Source of the DNA: Athripsodes cinereus
Taxonomy: Eukaryota; Arthropoda; Insecta; Trichoptera; Leptoceridae
NCBI GenBank assembly: GCA_947579605.1
Contig: OX388305.1
Span: 35,477,542-35,541,541, forward strand
Length of the DNA stretch: 64,000 bases
Direction: 5' to 3'
How positions within the stretch are numbered: position 1 is the first letter of the stretch; each line of letters opens with the position of its first letter. Of this stretch, positions 1 to 8,998 are shown piece after piece. A model generated the notes under the pieces. That model ran no database searches. It was not told the origin of the DNA and saw nothing but the letters and a program-made list of their open reading frames with translations. The position numbers and the translations under genes are program-made.

Positions 1-397
1 GGAAGATACTAAGCTTTAAAACAAGTGTCTTAGAAGGATTTTGGATGTCAGATGGTATGAACATGTTACCTACATATGATGCTGTGCGCCGGCGCACCCA
101 GCAGAGACCTGTAATCTCCGTAATACAAGAGAGACGATGGTCCTGGCTGGGACATGTTTTGAGAATGCCCAATGATAGTTGGCCAAAAAGAGCACTGTTC
201 TTCCGTCCGCAGGGGTTCCGTAGGCCCGGGCGTCCCTCTTTCACAATACACCGTTCTTATGACAACGATATCAGAGCGTAAGGAATGTCGTGGGAAGAGG
301 TGACGCAATTGACACAGAGACGCTCTGAATGGAGGAGGCTGGTTTCTGGCCTGTGCTCCCGAGAGGAGCGTTGAGGGCGATGATGATGATGATTTAA
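1..397 (+). mobile_element. Non-LTR retrotransposon 3' fragment, family C (RT C-terminus plus tail)
   Basis: This is the 3' end of a LINE, entering from outside the window. The forward translation carries the RT tail signature WSWLGHVLRMPNDSWPKRA followed by FRRPGRPSF and RRSEWRRLV, with a stop in the middle (codon after the IRA motif), then the final SREER-stop. The element ends in a GAT-repeat tail at about 380-395. Five related copies lie in the window (4530, 24110, 35686, 37797, 38742), which fixes the 3' boundary. It is a dead 5'-truncated copy. Clade assignment (RTE-like or related) is not certain. Confidence 0.8.
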
Positions 398-589
398 TTA
401 AATAAAGTAGATGTATAACATTAACCAATCTGCATAGAAATTGTTAACGGGGATTTCAATAATATGGACAGAATTTGGAGGGTTCGTTGAAATTAGTTTC
501 TGATACATTATAATATTCATTAGTGTGCGTGCGTGAGCGTGTGTTATGTTATGATTAAATAAAGTAGGGAAAATAACCTTAGTAACTGA
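398..589. other. Unassigned AT-rich DNA joining into a LINE tail
   Basis: There is no gene here. The part from about 510 onward (alternating gtgtgcgtgcgtgagcg) matches the region at 13,320-13,400 in reverse complement, so it belongs to the same repeat as the LINE tail that follows at 590. Confidence 0.5.
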
Positions 590-725
590 AGTAAAGAAAA
601 TTGAGCGCTGAGACAATGTAAGGTGAAAACTGGCTCAGTCTACCTTGGTACGGGCTCATGCCCAGTTAGGTAGACATTAGTGACTTATCTTTTAAAAACT
701 GTTTTGTAAATAAAATAAATAAATA
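590..725 (+). mobile_element. LINE 3' tail, family K
   Basis: The segment contains the words gggctcatgcccagttagg and acattagtgacttat and ends in a TAAA-repeat tail (aaataaataaataaa). It recurs twice inside 12,950-13,804 (once in each orientation), which supports a retrotransposon 3' end. No coding sequence remains. Confidence 0.65.
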
Positions 726-800
726 AAACTATACTTTATTTCTGTTTATTGTTTTTGTGAACTTTTGTTGTTTTTTTTTATATAATATATGAATATTAGG

Positions 801-925
801 GCGGCTGGAGCGGCGCAGAGGTAACGCTCTTGCCTTTGAGTAACGAGGTCCCGGATTCAATTCCCGACCAGGACAAAATGAAGAGTGACCTTTTTCATAT
901 TGTCCTGGGTCTGGGTGTTACATAT
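801..925 (+). repeat. tRNA-derived SINE, family S2
   Basis: A tRNA-like head has a pol III A-box-like part (agaggtaacgctcttgcc) and a B-box-like part (cggattcaattcccgac). It is followed by a tail containing cctgggtctgggtgttaca. Reverse-strand copies lie at 1967-2200 and 50,530-50,763, with a tail-only copy at 9671. Repeated occurrence with a shared end supports a SINE rather than a functional tRNA gene. Confidence 0.75.
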
Positions 926-1199
926 TATTTTTATTTCTGACTCGGATACATATTATTATATATCTGAGATTATGTGTTATAATGTTATTGTATTTAAATT
1001 TAAATTCTTGACACAGACAACTTTGTTGAAGATAACACATTATCATATACAGCGTCCTCGAGGTGCTATGGCACAAAGATGGCGCTTTAAGTACTCTCCG
1101 TTTATTATTATTATTATTATTCATATCTTAGTTTGGGATTAGCACGATCTGTGTGAAATGTCTACGTTTATGTTATATTCGTATTTTTCAAATCAGATT

Positions 1200-1278
1200 G
1201 TCAATGTCCTAACAAGACGAAAGACGTCTCTCGTAAAAAAATCTAATAGTAGAATAAAACATTTGTTTTATTCTACTA
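1200..1278. repeat. Short hairpin repeat next to the Helitron-like end
   Basis: Positions 1248-1277 form a stem (agtagaataaaac / gttttattctact). The adjoining gaaagacgtctctc word recurs in reverse complement near 31,840 together with tagtagaa, so this is a fragment of a dispersed repeat into which the Helitron-like element may have inserted. Confidence 0.4.
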
Positions 1279-1613
1279 CTAGCTGGCCCGGCGAACTTCG
1301 TACCGCCTAAGAATCAATGAACGATTTCATACATACATCTTCTTCCCCTTGTCCTAGTTCGGTCGGGGGCCCATTGCCCCTAAGTATCTAACTATATTAA
1401 AGAGATAACTGTCCACCGCTGCTTCCAGGACCTCTGGCCACTCCAAACCAAGCCTTTCAACACATGTTCGACACCTGCCCTATCTTCTGCCCTCTCCCAC
1501 TGACTTTATGAATGATTAATATTATTAATCTCTTCACAAACTCCCGTAATTGTCAAAGTGTGTCATCGAAGGTATAGTGTAAAAAAATATACCTAATTCA
1601 TTTGGAACTTTCG

Positions 1614-1952
1614 CAGTTTAGCGGCCCCACCCGTTGTCGAGTACTTTTTTCCATAGAAAAAGTAATATTTTCGAAACTTGAGGAAATTGTTGCCATATGG
1701 TGAATTATTTTTTGGTCACCAAATTTTTGGAAAATTCTTTTATAGGAAAAAAAATTTGCAACTATGAAACTTGAGCGGCCCCACCCGTTGTCGAGTAATA
1801 TGTACGGAATTTTAGGAAATTAATTTTCGAAGTGGATTTTTTGCCGGCAAATTAAAATAATTCTACATATGGCAACAATTTCCTCAAGTTTCAATAATAT
1901 TACCTTTTCTATGGAAAAAAAGTACTCGACAACGGGTGGGGCCGCTAAACTG
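1614..1952. repeat. Foldback MITE with about 95-bp terminal inverted repeats
   Basis: The left end (cagtttagcggccccaccc) and right end (gggtggggccgctaaactg) are near-perfect inverted repeats. Pairing continues through the gttgtcgagtac and catatggcaacaatttcc blocks. A third internal copy of gcggccccacccgttgtcg lies at about 1774, as a subterminal repeat. No ORF is seen. A clean target duplication is not visible because the flanks extend the palindrome (ttcg/cgaa). It sits inside the Helitron-like element. Confidence 0.75.
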
Positions 1953-1966
1953 CGAATGTTACATTA

Positions 1967-2200
1967 ATTTTTTTTTACATAGACAATTCACACACATCGA
2001 GCTAGTCCCAAACTTAGATGAATCTTGATTATGGGTACTAACGCGACGATACCCACATATACAATGCACTATATACATATATATGTAACACCCAGACCCA
2101 GGACAATTTGAAAAAGGTCATTCTTCACTTTGCCCTGTCCGGGAATCGAACCCGGGACCTCGTGACTCAAAGGAAAGAGCTCCGCGCCACACCGGCCGAC
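1967..2200 (-). repeat. tRNA-derived SINE, family S2 (long copy)
   Basis: This is a reverse-strand copy of the 801 SINE. The B-box region (ccgggaatcgaacccggg) and A-box region lie at the high-coordinate end, ending ccacaccggccg. The body contains acacccagacccaggac and the tail contains acatagacaattcacacac plus a poly-T run (poly-A on the sense strand). It is nested in the Helitron-like element directly beside the foldback. Confidence 0.75.
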
Positions 2201-2742
2201 ATGAACAATTTATGTTGAACAATTATACTTAACTGAGATTTGTTTATAAATTATCTGCAGTACGTAATATAATTATGTAGGTACTATTTTTTTTTCAGGT
2301 AGATTTTACCTATTCATTTAAAATTTATAAAAATTCTTTCCATGATTTTTTAAAAATTGAAATATCAGAACTACAGATGTTAATTTGTATGGATAACGTT
2401 TTTAATTTGAGAATGTATAGAAAAATTATCATATAAATAGTCCAATCTATAAAAAAAACTTCATTGTTGATTTTGTATAATTCTCCATATTGCATTTTTA
2501 GTTGAAATTAAAAATGTATGGCGTAAATAATTTTCTTCGTAATTTTTCTTCTCTGTCTGCAAATTTCACTACACAATCTTGCATCAGAACTACCTACATG
2601 AACACATTCTTATTTTCATCTTTAATAGCACAATTTTTGGTTCAATAATAATTTTCCATCTGCAAAAATAAAATACAATTTCAAATATAATCTGTGCACG
2701 TCCACATTTATGTGACAGAAGATCCATCGATACATAAATATA

Positions 2743-3166
2743 AGTCGGTAGTTACATGGCAATAGGTTGTATCTCGCATTTTTTGCGTTTTCAAGTTTGT
2801 TCCATAAAATGCTCAAAATAGTGTAATATTTGATGTGGCAAAAGGATATGTCTCTTTATAGTCAGAATAAAGAGAGAAAAGACGTAACTTATTGACATGT
2901 AGAAAGATTGTTTTCATCAACATGGCAAAAAAACTCAAATATTTTTAAACTGCAAGAAATTATTTAGTGAATGTTACATACATCTTGTAGAAGAAATTAT
3001 TAAGAGAATGTTACATCTATCTTGTAGAAATAACAATTACCTTAATTTTGATATATAATGCTCGAAATTTGGCTGAAATATCTCTTTTGCAAACTTTCTT
3101 TTTGCTCTCCTATAAAATTATGTTTTAGTGAGATACAACCTATTGCCACGTAACTACCGAATTATA
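2743..3166. repeat. TIR element (foldback) inside the Helitron-like element
   Basis: The sequence cggtagttacatggcaatag at 2743 is matched in inverted orientation by ctattgccacgtaactaccg near 3146-3166, and the pairing extends through ggttgtatctc. A duplicated block (attaaaaatgtatggcgtaa) lies outside both ends at about 2507 and 3320. The interior is AT-rich with no supported ORF. The Helitron copy at 22.3 kb lacks this segment. Confidence 0.6.
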
Positions 3167-3506
3167 GTAAACAAATATTAGTACACATTTCGTTCATATT
3201 AGTTATAGTAATTTGGTTCTTAATATAGCAGAACCTACGGATTATTTTAGCACAATGCAACAGGCGACGTGGGGGCGCTAATAGCGTATGGACTCTCCAT
3301 ATTGTTTTTATTTTTGAAATTAAAAATGTATGGCGTAAATAATTTTCTTCATATTTTTTCTTCCCGTGAATTTGTAAGATGTTTTAATAGCCTATAGTTT
3401 ATTCCGGGCGGAGAAGAATCCAACAAATTAAAGATCATTCAAATCGGTACAGCCATTCTTGAGTTATAAGTGTTGTAACACACACGTCTTCCTTTTATAT
3501 ATTAGA

Positions 3507-4100
3507 TTAGATTTGGAGGGTGTTTGTATCATTGTGTCAGGATGAAATATCAATTGTCCAATACCTGTATTATACTAATCCTTCTGTATGATTGTATGCC
3601 TTTATTGTCTAAGCATCTAGTCAAGGTTCAAGAGCAAAAAATACTTGTGTTATTATTTGATATAAAAAAATTACATATATTTGACATAAAAAAAATAGAA
3701 ATCAGTTGTGTTTTTATAGATTTATATGGTGTTGTACGTAATAACTAATACTTAATACTGTATTCTTGCTTAACTTGATCAGGGCACAATGCGCAGATGA
3801 CAAAACCAATGTGACATCTCAGAAGTTATCCATGAGTAATTATTTTAAACTCTTGTCTCTACTCTACGCCGATTAACTAAAAGCCGATTAAAGTATCAAA
3901 CTTTATTATTCCGACTCAATTTAAACGGAATATCTTGGTCTATTCGAAATCTGAAATATGAAATCTCAAATTAAATAGTTGCTTTTATGATTTTCATTAA
4001 ATGTTTCTCGATTGGTGAATATTATATTTGTTCCTCTCATACCAGCTCTAAATTCCATGTGCTGAATGGGGAACTAGATATTATTGTGTTATGTTATAAA
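3507..4100. other. No recognisable feature (presumed intron of the GPCR gene)
   Basis: AT-rich sequence with stops in all frames and no repeat that I could match elsewhere in the window. It lies upstream of the GPCR terminal exon and is probably intronic. Confidence 0.4.
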
Positions 4101-4102
4101 AA

Positions 4103-4405
4103 AAAATAAACTTGAATAATTTCTATATACCTAATTGTAATTGTAAACCATTTTATTGAATAAATTCTATTCTATTCTATTCTATATCGTGATAGTAAGA
4201 ATGGCGGAGTTGGTGAACGCTGTCAATGGACACAGAAAGTGATCATTTAAATAAAAAATAAACTTGTATAATTTCTATATACCTAATTGTAATTGTAAAC
4301 CATTTTATTGAATAAATTCTATTCTATTCTATTCTATATTGTGATAGTAAGAATGGCGGAGTTGGTGAACGCTGTCAACGGACCCCGAAAGTGATCATTT
4401 AAGCC
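4103..4405 (+). repeat. Tandem duplication, 2 x about 152 bp, with ATTCT microsatellite
   Basis: Two consecutive units start at about 4103 and 4255. Each contains taaacttg.ataatttctat, a run of ATTCT pentamers, and agtaagaatggcggagttgg. Divergence is low (for example caatggacac against caacggaccc), so the duplication is fairly recent. The agaatggcggagttggtgaa part has no visible ORF continuity. Confidence 0.85.
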
Positions 4406-4529
4406 AACTCGTAAGGATGGGAAACCTTACTCACTTCTTCCGATAAGACTTTGCACAATGTTTAAATCGAGTTTAAATGGTTCACCAATCGATTTGTCTA
4501 AAATATACTTAGTTTTGTAAAAAATAGTC

Positions 4530-4845
4530 TTTGGCAAAATTTTGGAGGTTACGTGGTATGAACATGTTACAAAAATCTATAATCTGTGTAATGGTTCTAG
4601 TTGGGTCATGTTTTGAGAAGGTCCAGCAAAAGTTTGCTTACATAACTTAGCACTGTGATTTCATCCATTCGTATTCCAACGGCCTGGACGTCTCCCATTC
4701 ACAATACACCCTTCCAATGCCAATGATATCAAAGCACTAGGAATGTCATGGGAAGAGGAGACTCAATTGGAGCAGAAATGCTCTGAATGGAAGAGGTTGA
4801 TGTCTGCTTAGTACTCTTAAGAGGAACGGCAAAGGACAAGATGAT
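4530..4845 (+). mobile_element. Degenerate LINE fragment, family C
   Basis: This is an old copy of the 3' end seen at 1-397. Shared words include ggtatgaacatgttac, tgggtcatgttttgagaa, atgtcatgggaagagg and gctctgaatgga, with many substitutions and indels. It ends about 85 bp before the GPCR exon, so a mobile element occupies the distal intron. Confidence 0.7.
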
Positions 4846-4916
4846 AATATAGCATTTCCTTTTACCGCTTTTGTTTTGTTCAATACAAATTACTTATTTG
4901 TTGACTGAAATATATT

Positions 4917-4930
4917 TTTCTTTGTTCCAG
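4917..4930 (+). other. Predicted 3' splice site of the terminal GPCR exon
   Basis: A pyrimidine-rich stretch (ttttctttgttccag) ends in AG at 4929-4930, immediately before sequence in frame with the TM6-TM7 reading frame. The codons upstream (from an ATG at 4871) are AT-rich and unlike receptor sequence, so the upstream part is judged intronic. The exon begins in phase 0 if this site is used. Confidence 0.7.
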
Positions 4931-5434
4931 GTGTCATTCAATGAAACATCTTGCCACACTCCAGTGGTGAGTACCTGGAGAGCAAGAAATAATCTACAAA
5001 ACACCGTTCCGTTCAGTCACTTGTCGCAAAATGTGCTACGTGCAAGAAGAGGAGTCATAAGAATGTTGATTGTTGTCGTGTTGACGTTTGCTGTATGTAA
5101 TTTGCCTTTCCACGCTCGAAAAATGTGGCAGTATTGGTCCTCTGACTACGAAGCAGGAAGTGATTTTACAATTCTCTTCACCCCTCTCACGTTCCTTGTG
5201 ACCTATTTCAACTCCGGAATAAACCCTTTCCTGTATGCTTTCCTCTCTAGAAACTTCCGTAAAGGAATGAAAGAGCTAATATTCTGTAGTTGTAAAGGCC
5301 AAAATAAATCAGATCAATTACTTTTCAATCACCATTATAATCAACAAACGTTCGCCTTACGACGGAGTTCTACACGATCCACCCGCGCTCCATGCAGCTC
5401 AGTGACAATGGCAACTAATGGGGGAGACACATGA
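4931..5434 (+). CDS. TrissinR: Terminal coding exon of a rhodopsin-family neuropeptide GPCR, trissin receptor-like (partial)
   Basis: The exon encodes about 167 residues, ending at TGA 5432-5434. In order it has the end of intracellular loop 3 (basic RARRGVIRM), TM6 (MLIVVVLTFAVCNLPFHARK, with the C-x-x-P of rhodopsin-like receptors), a short extracellular loop 3, TM7 with NSGINPFLY (an NPxxY form), helix 8 (SRNFRKGMKEL), a CSC palmitoylation-type cluster, and a Ser/Arg-rich cytoplasmic tail. The HARKMWQYW stretch after TM6 and the long TFLVTYFNSG in TM7 are what I recall of insect trissin receptors. That identification is from memory and moderate; GPCR membership is near certain. Trissin is a cysteine-rich neuropeptide, and its receptor is a plasma-membrane receptor. 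TM1-TM5 exons must lie upstream, outside the window or beyond the transposon-filled intron. Confidence 0.8.
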   Translation: MSFNETSCHTPVVSTWRARNNLQNTVPFSHLSQNVLRARRGVIRMLIVVVLTFAVCNLPFHARKMWQYWSSDYEAGSDFTILFTPLTFLVTYFNSGINPFLYAFLSRNFRKGMKELIFCSCKGQNKSDQLLFNHHYNQQTFALRRSSTRSTRAPCSSVTMATNGGDT

Positions 5435-5760
5435 AAATTACCCAAACTATCCGACTCAACGAGATTACAAAAGTTTGAAATCGAGGAAGGACTTGTTGAA
5501 AAATAGAAAGAGATTATATCTATAATAGATTTATATTATAGAAATAAGCGATTACTTAATATCTATACGGACAGTAAATACAGAGAATGCATTGGAAATA
5601 TATCCCAATATTATGTAGGTATTCCGTATACGAATAATAAATTATGTATGAGCCTAGTATGCCAACTACTTAATATTATAGTATATTATTTTTATACAAG
5701 TATAATATTTGAATTTGTCAGTTATGATTTATGTAATAAGTAAAGTTTAATAAATAAAGT
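5435..5760 (+). other. Probable 3' UTR of the GPCR gene
   Basis: AT-rich sequence after the stop codon. Overlapping AATAAA signals at 5749-5758 (and weaker aataataaa near 5633) are candidate polyadenylation signals. No other feature is present. The true cleavage site cannot be set without transcript data. Confidence 0.5.
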
Positions 5761-7130
5761 AAAGATTAATAAGTAAAATATGTTGTTTGTAATTAAATTA
5801 TAATGTTTTTTCTCTCGTAAACTCATAAAGCAAAATGTAGATAATAAAACAGTATTGTTTCGTTGTAGATTCACACCTAGTTTGCGATTTACATATTTTT
5901 TTGCGTGAATAATGAACAATAGAAATCTTTTTAATTAATTATTTCATTTTACAACTGCTCACAACAAATGGTGCTGCTGTAATAAATATTATGTAGTTCA
6001 TAATATTAATATTGTTTTAGAATTTATTCCTACTTAATTATTCCTTTCGTTACGAGACCTTTTCAAATTGAATTATTTAGAAATATAATATAATAGACGG
6101 TGTCAAAATCTGTAATAGTTATTTAGAAATGTAAAAGGTAGTATGAAAATCTGTACCTACTAATAAATGTTCTTTCTGTGTTTTCATTTATTTAAATGTC
6201 TTGAATAATAATGTAGATATATTACATTAATTAATTTTAGATTTATATAAGTTTTCAATTTATAGGTATATTGTATTGAAGTTTGTATATCACGTTAAAT
6301 AAATTGAAAATCAGGGTGTTAAGTGTGATTGAATTAAATTTATTGTTAAGGTTGATAATTGAACTACGTTTGTATAGGAAATACGTAAAGAGATACTTAA
6401 TGAAGTTGAATTTGTATTTCCAAGTTTAACTCAAGCTGTCAGCTCCACATTATTAACAATGATGTACCTACTCGTACCTGTGTATTTACTTCGTGCCTAC
6501 GATTTTTTTCGTAGCACGTACTGCTAATCTTTGTATTAACAACGAATATGTTTCTATGTTATATTATTTTCCTTCATCTCATTGCTGAAAATTCTTTTCT
6601 CTAAGCTCATGAATAAAAAGGAACTTGGGAAATATATCTGTTATCGAACTTAACAGTTTGTACCGCACATTTTGATTTTTCATACAAATTACATAATAAT
6701 TATGTGTATATAGATTATACCAGTATATTTTTTTATATACAACAATAGAAAATAAAAGTCTCAACAATTAAAATAAATCAATAAAATAAAATAAAGGACG
6801 ATTAAAATTTACTATTTGTTTAATGTTAACCGTATTTGGGCATAATATACTTTTTCTAAACAATATTTTTGCACCTGTTGTTTACTGCTACTAAATAATA
6901 TATATCCTTCCATTTTATGAATATATGTATACATATTTTTTTCTGTCTTTTACACTTGTATTAGTGTTTATTATTCTTTTAATCTGATTGTTTATACCAG
7001 TACTTACCTATTAGAAATTAATTGGTAGTACATATGTCATTTCTTTTCTTTCTTTTTGTATTCCTATTGTTTTTCTCTTTATGCATTATTTCTCTTGACT
7101 GTTCCTTTTTATTTGTATTATTTATAAAGG
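5760..7130. other. AT-rich intergenic DNA, nothing recognised
   Basis: No ORF above about 65 codons, no inverted or tandem repeat of note, and no match to repeats elsewhere in the window. More distal polyadenylation of the GPCR transcript within it cannot be excluded. Confidence 0.4.
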
Positions 7131-7131
7131 C

Positions 7132-7176
7132 TGATACAGCCGTTTATTATGTAAATAAATAAATAAATAAATAATG
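7132..7176 (+). mobile_element. Possible LINE 3' tail
   Basis: The sequence ggctgatacagccgtttatt followed by a (TAAA)n run (aaataaataaataaataa) resembles the simple-repeat tails of the LINE ends elsewhere in this window. Only the extreme 3' end is present, so the family is unknown. Confidence 0.35.
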
Positions 7177-7438
7177 CAAAGACAAAACCAATCAGAGATC
7201 TATATTGGAGAACAATTTTTACACAGTGTAACATTGTGCAAAATTTGATTGGAAGAAATAAGAAAGGCGTCCCAACGCTTACGAAATGGCTCTAGGCTGG
7301 CTGATCACTTTCGATATCCATGAATAAAGTTCACTTATTCTGATTTTCTCACATCTTCCAAATTAGATTAGTCATCAATGATTAAAATATCACGGATAAA
7401 TTAAACTTTATCTCTCTTATCGTCACCTCATTTGGGAG

Positions 7439-7511
7439 TGCCCCGGACGGGACTTGAACCCGCAATCACATCTTGTCGCGAGATGTGCTTTGTCCAATTA
7501 AGCTACCGGGC
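7439..7511 (-). pseudogene. tRNA-like sequence (tRNA-Arg-like pseudogene or SINE head)
   Basis: A 73-nt minus-strand cloverleaf. The A box is tagcttaattgg and the B box ggttcaagtcc. The anticodon stem is CATCT/AGATG with loop CGCGACA, and the T stem is CGGG/CCCG. The acceptor arm pairs at positions 1-4 and 6 but has mismatches at 5 and 7, and the universally conserved T33 is G. These defects argue against a working tRNA. The overall pattern (gcctaat-like D arm, GATTGCxGGTTC) looks like an arginine tRNA ancestor. No second copy is in the window. Confidence 0.55.
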
Positions 7512-7514
7512 GAC

Positions 7515-8041
7515 TTGCCAGAGGATCTGATATTCTCTCTTATAAACCCCAATGACAGCTTCATGTATCGGCATTGTTCTGGGATACCTAGCATGATAAT
7601 AATGTTTCACAATAATTTATACTGAAGTAATTAAATTACGTAAATTTGGATAATGCTAAATAATTATAGTAGGTATACGATATTACAGAGAAATCAATAT
7701 TTCTTTTTAAGATAAATAACTATAAATAGCTTTTTTGATTATACATATAATAAAGATATTCTGTTCAAAGCAAAACAAGTATTTTGGTATAATAAAATAT
7801 ATTTTTGAAATTAAATTCAAATAAAATTAAATTGTAATAAGATATCGTAGAAATTTCTAGATAACAATTTTTTTGAAATAATAAAAAATAGAAATGTTGA
7901 TTAAAATATAAAATTATAGAAAAGATGATGGAGTCGAGAGTCTCCGAATAAGTGAAGTTAATTAAGTCATTTGGAAGTTAACTACATACTGTGTGTTTTT
8001 TTTTCAATTTATCTTGAAAGGTACTTGTTACCTTCGGTCAA
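7515..8041. other. AT-rich DNA without a recognised feature
   Basis: No supported gene or repeat. The flank of the tRNA-like sequence (tcgcccggtagc leading into cagaggatctgat) could be part of a SINE, but no second copy is available for comparison. Confidence 0.35.
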
Positions 8042-8043
8042 TA

Positions 8044-8837
8044 CACTGAGAAAAATACTAACGAAATTTCACAACGAATCATTGGTACCTACGTACTATC
8101 AGATAAGGATCAGAGATAGTACAAACGATTCATTAGTACGAATCTATAATACTAACTTTTCGTTGGTAAATTTACCAATGATTTGGTTGCGAAAAATTAA
8201 TATTATACTATACTATACCCTCACGCCGTGTCCCAAGTGGAGTAGGCAGAGAGAACGGAACGCCAAACAAACTATCTTTACACACTTCCTTCGCTTCCTC
8301 CACATTCATACAGTTCCTCATACACGCACGTCGGTTCCTCTTACTCAACACGCGGCCGTCCTTGAAAATTTGATCCACGTGATCAAGCCACGTGGTTCTT
8401 GGACGCCCGCATTTCCTCAAACCCTTTCTTTCAGATAAGTATATCCTCTTTGTCATTCTTACCTCGTTCATTCGTTCAACATGCCCAAACCACCGTAGTT
8501 TATTCACGCGCATTCTGTCCACAACAGTCTTCTTGCATCCGCTCATTCTTCTAATATCCTCATTCTTCACTCTATCACGCAGCGTTTTACCAAACATTCT
8601 TCTCAACGATCGCATCTCTACTGCATTTATTCCACTTTCGTCCTTCTTCAACCACGTCCATGTCTCGCTTGCATACGTAAGTGACGGTACCAGAATGGTA
8701 TTGTACACCAGCATTTTAGCCATGTTCGACACATTGTCAATAATATTATAGATTCGTACTAACGAATCATTTGTACTATCTCTGGTCCTAATCTGATAGT
8801 ACGTACCAATTATTCATTGTGAGTATTTTTCTCAGTG
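8044..8837. mobile_element. Tc1/mariner-type MITE (TA target duplication) split by a LINE insertion
   Basis: The termini are cactgagaaaaatact at 8044 and its inverse agtatttttctcagtg at 8837, flanked by TA on both sides (8042-8043, 8838-8839). The inverted repeats extend about 110 bp each side and include gtactatcagat and gattcattagtacgaatc. The centre is occupied by an antisense RT fragment, so the original element was a foldback of roughly 250-300 bp. No transposase is present. Confidence 0.8.
8208..8737 (-). mobile_element. LINE RT C-terminal fragment, family A, inserted in the MITE
   Basis: The minus-strand reading frame runs about 170 residues, starting near the RT thumb (YNTILVPSLTYASETWTW), then KKDESGINAVEMRSLRRM and the LRWFGHVERMNEVRMTKRI tail motif. 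It ends at the family's 3' end (cggcgtgagggtatagtata on the sense strand). The catalytic palm (YADD) is absent because the copy is 5'-truncated. A repeated taatattata at both edges is a candidate target duplication. Related copies are at 41,165 and 48,222. Confidence 0.85.
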
Positions 8838-8934
8838 TAATATTGAAATTTTTTGAATAGGCCTAATACTCAAATCATCATTTTTACAATATAATTATCT
8901 TCAGTGTCTTTTTTCTGTCTTTTTTATTGACACG

Positions 8935-8996
8935 GAAACAACCGGCAACTTAATGGCATATCCGCCTCATTTGTGAGAAATGCCGTGATGGTGAGA
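8935..8996 (+). mobile_element. Short LINE 3' tail fragment, family H
   Basis: The words catatccgcctcatttgtga and gccgtgatggtga match the terminal part of the family H tails at 17,770-18,012 and 61,030-61,255. The body is missing. It abuts the TIR element that starts at 8999. Confidence 0.45.
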
Positions 8997-8998
8997 AC

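Larger units (their letters stand above)
1279..3506 (-). mobile_element. Helitron-like non-autonomous element carrying nested insertions
   Basis: Read on the minus strand, the element starts with TCTAATATATAAAAG near 3506 and ends with gcgccgg-type GC-rich sequence, then ccagCTAG at 1279-1282 followed by T. A 5' TC, a 3' CTRR and an A/T target are Helitron hallmarks. Related copies are at 22,276-22,834 and a 3' end at 25,285-25,486. Compared with the 22.3 kb copy, this one carries extra DNA at about 1600-2205 (foldback plus SINE) and 2540-3317 (a TIR foldback flanked by a roughly 37-bp direct repeat). No Rep/helicase coding sequence is present. Confidence 0.55.

Noticed and set aside
66..428. 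120-codon minus-strand ORF
   Set aside because: It lies antisense to the family C LINE end; its sequence recurs wherever that repeat occurs in the same orientation.
4871..4930. ATG start at 4871 for the GPCR ORF
   Set aside because: The first 20 codons are AT-rich, do not resemble a receptor, and end in a polypyrimidine-AG, so they are intron sequence read in frame.
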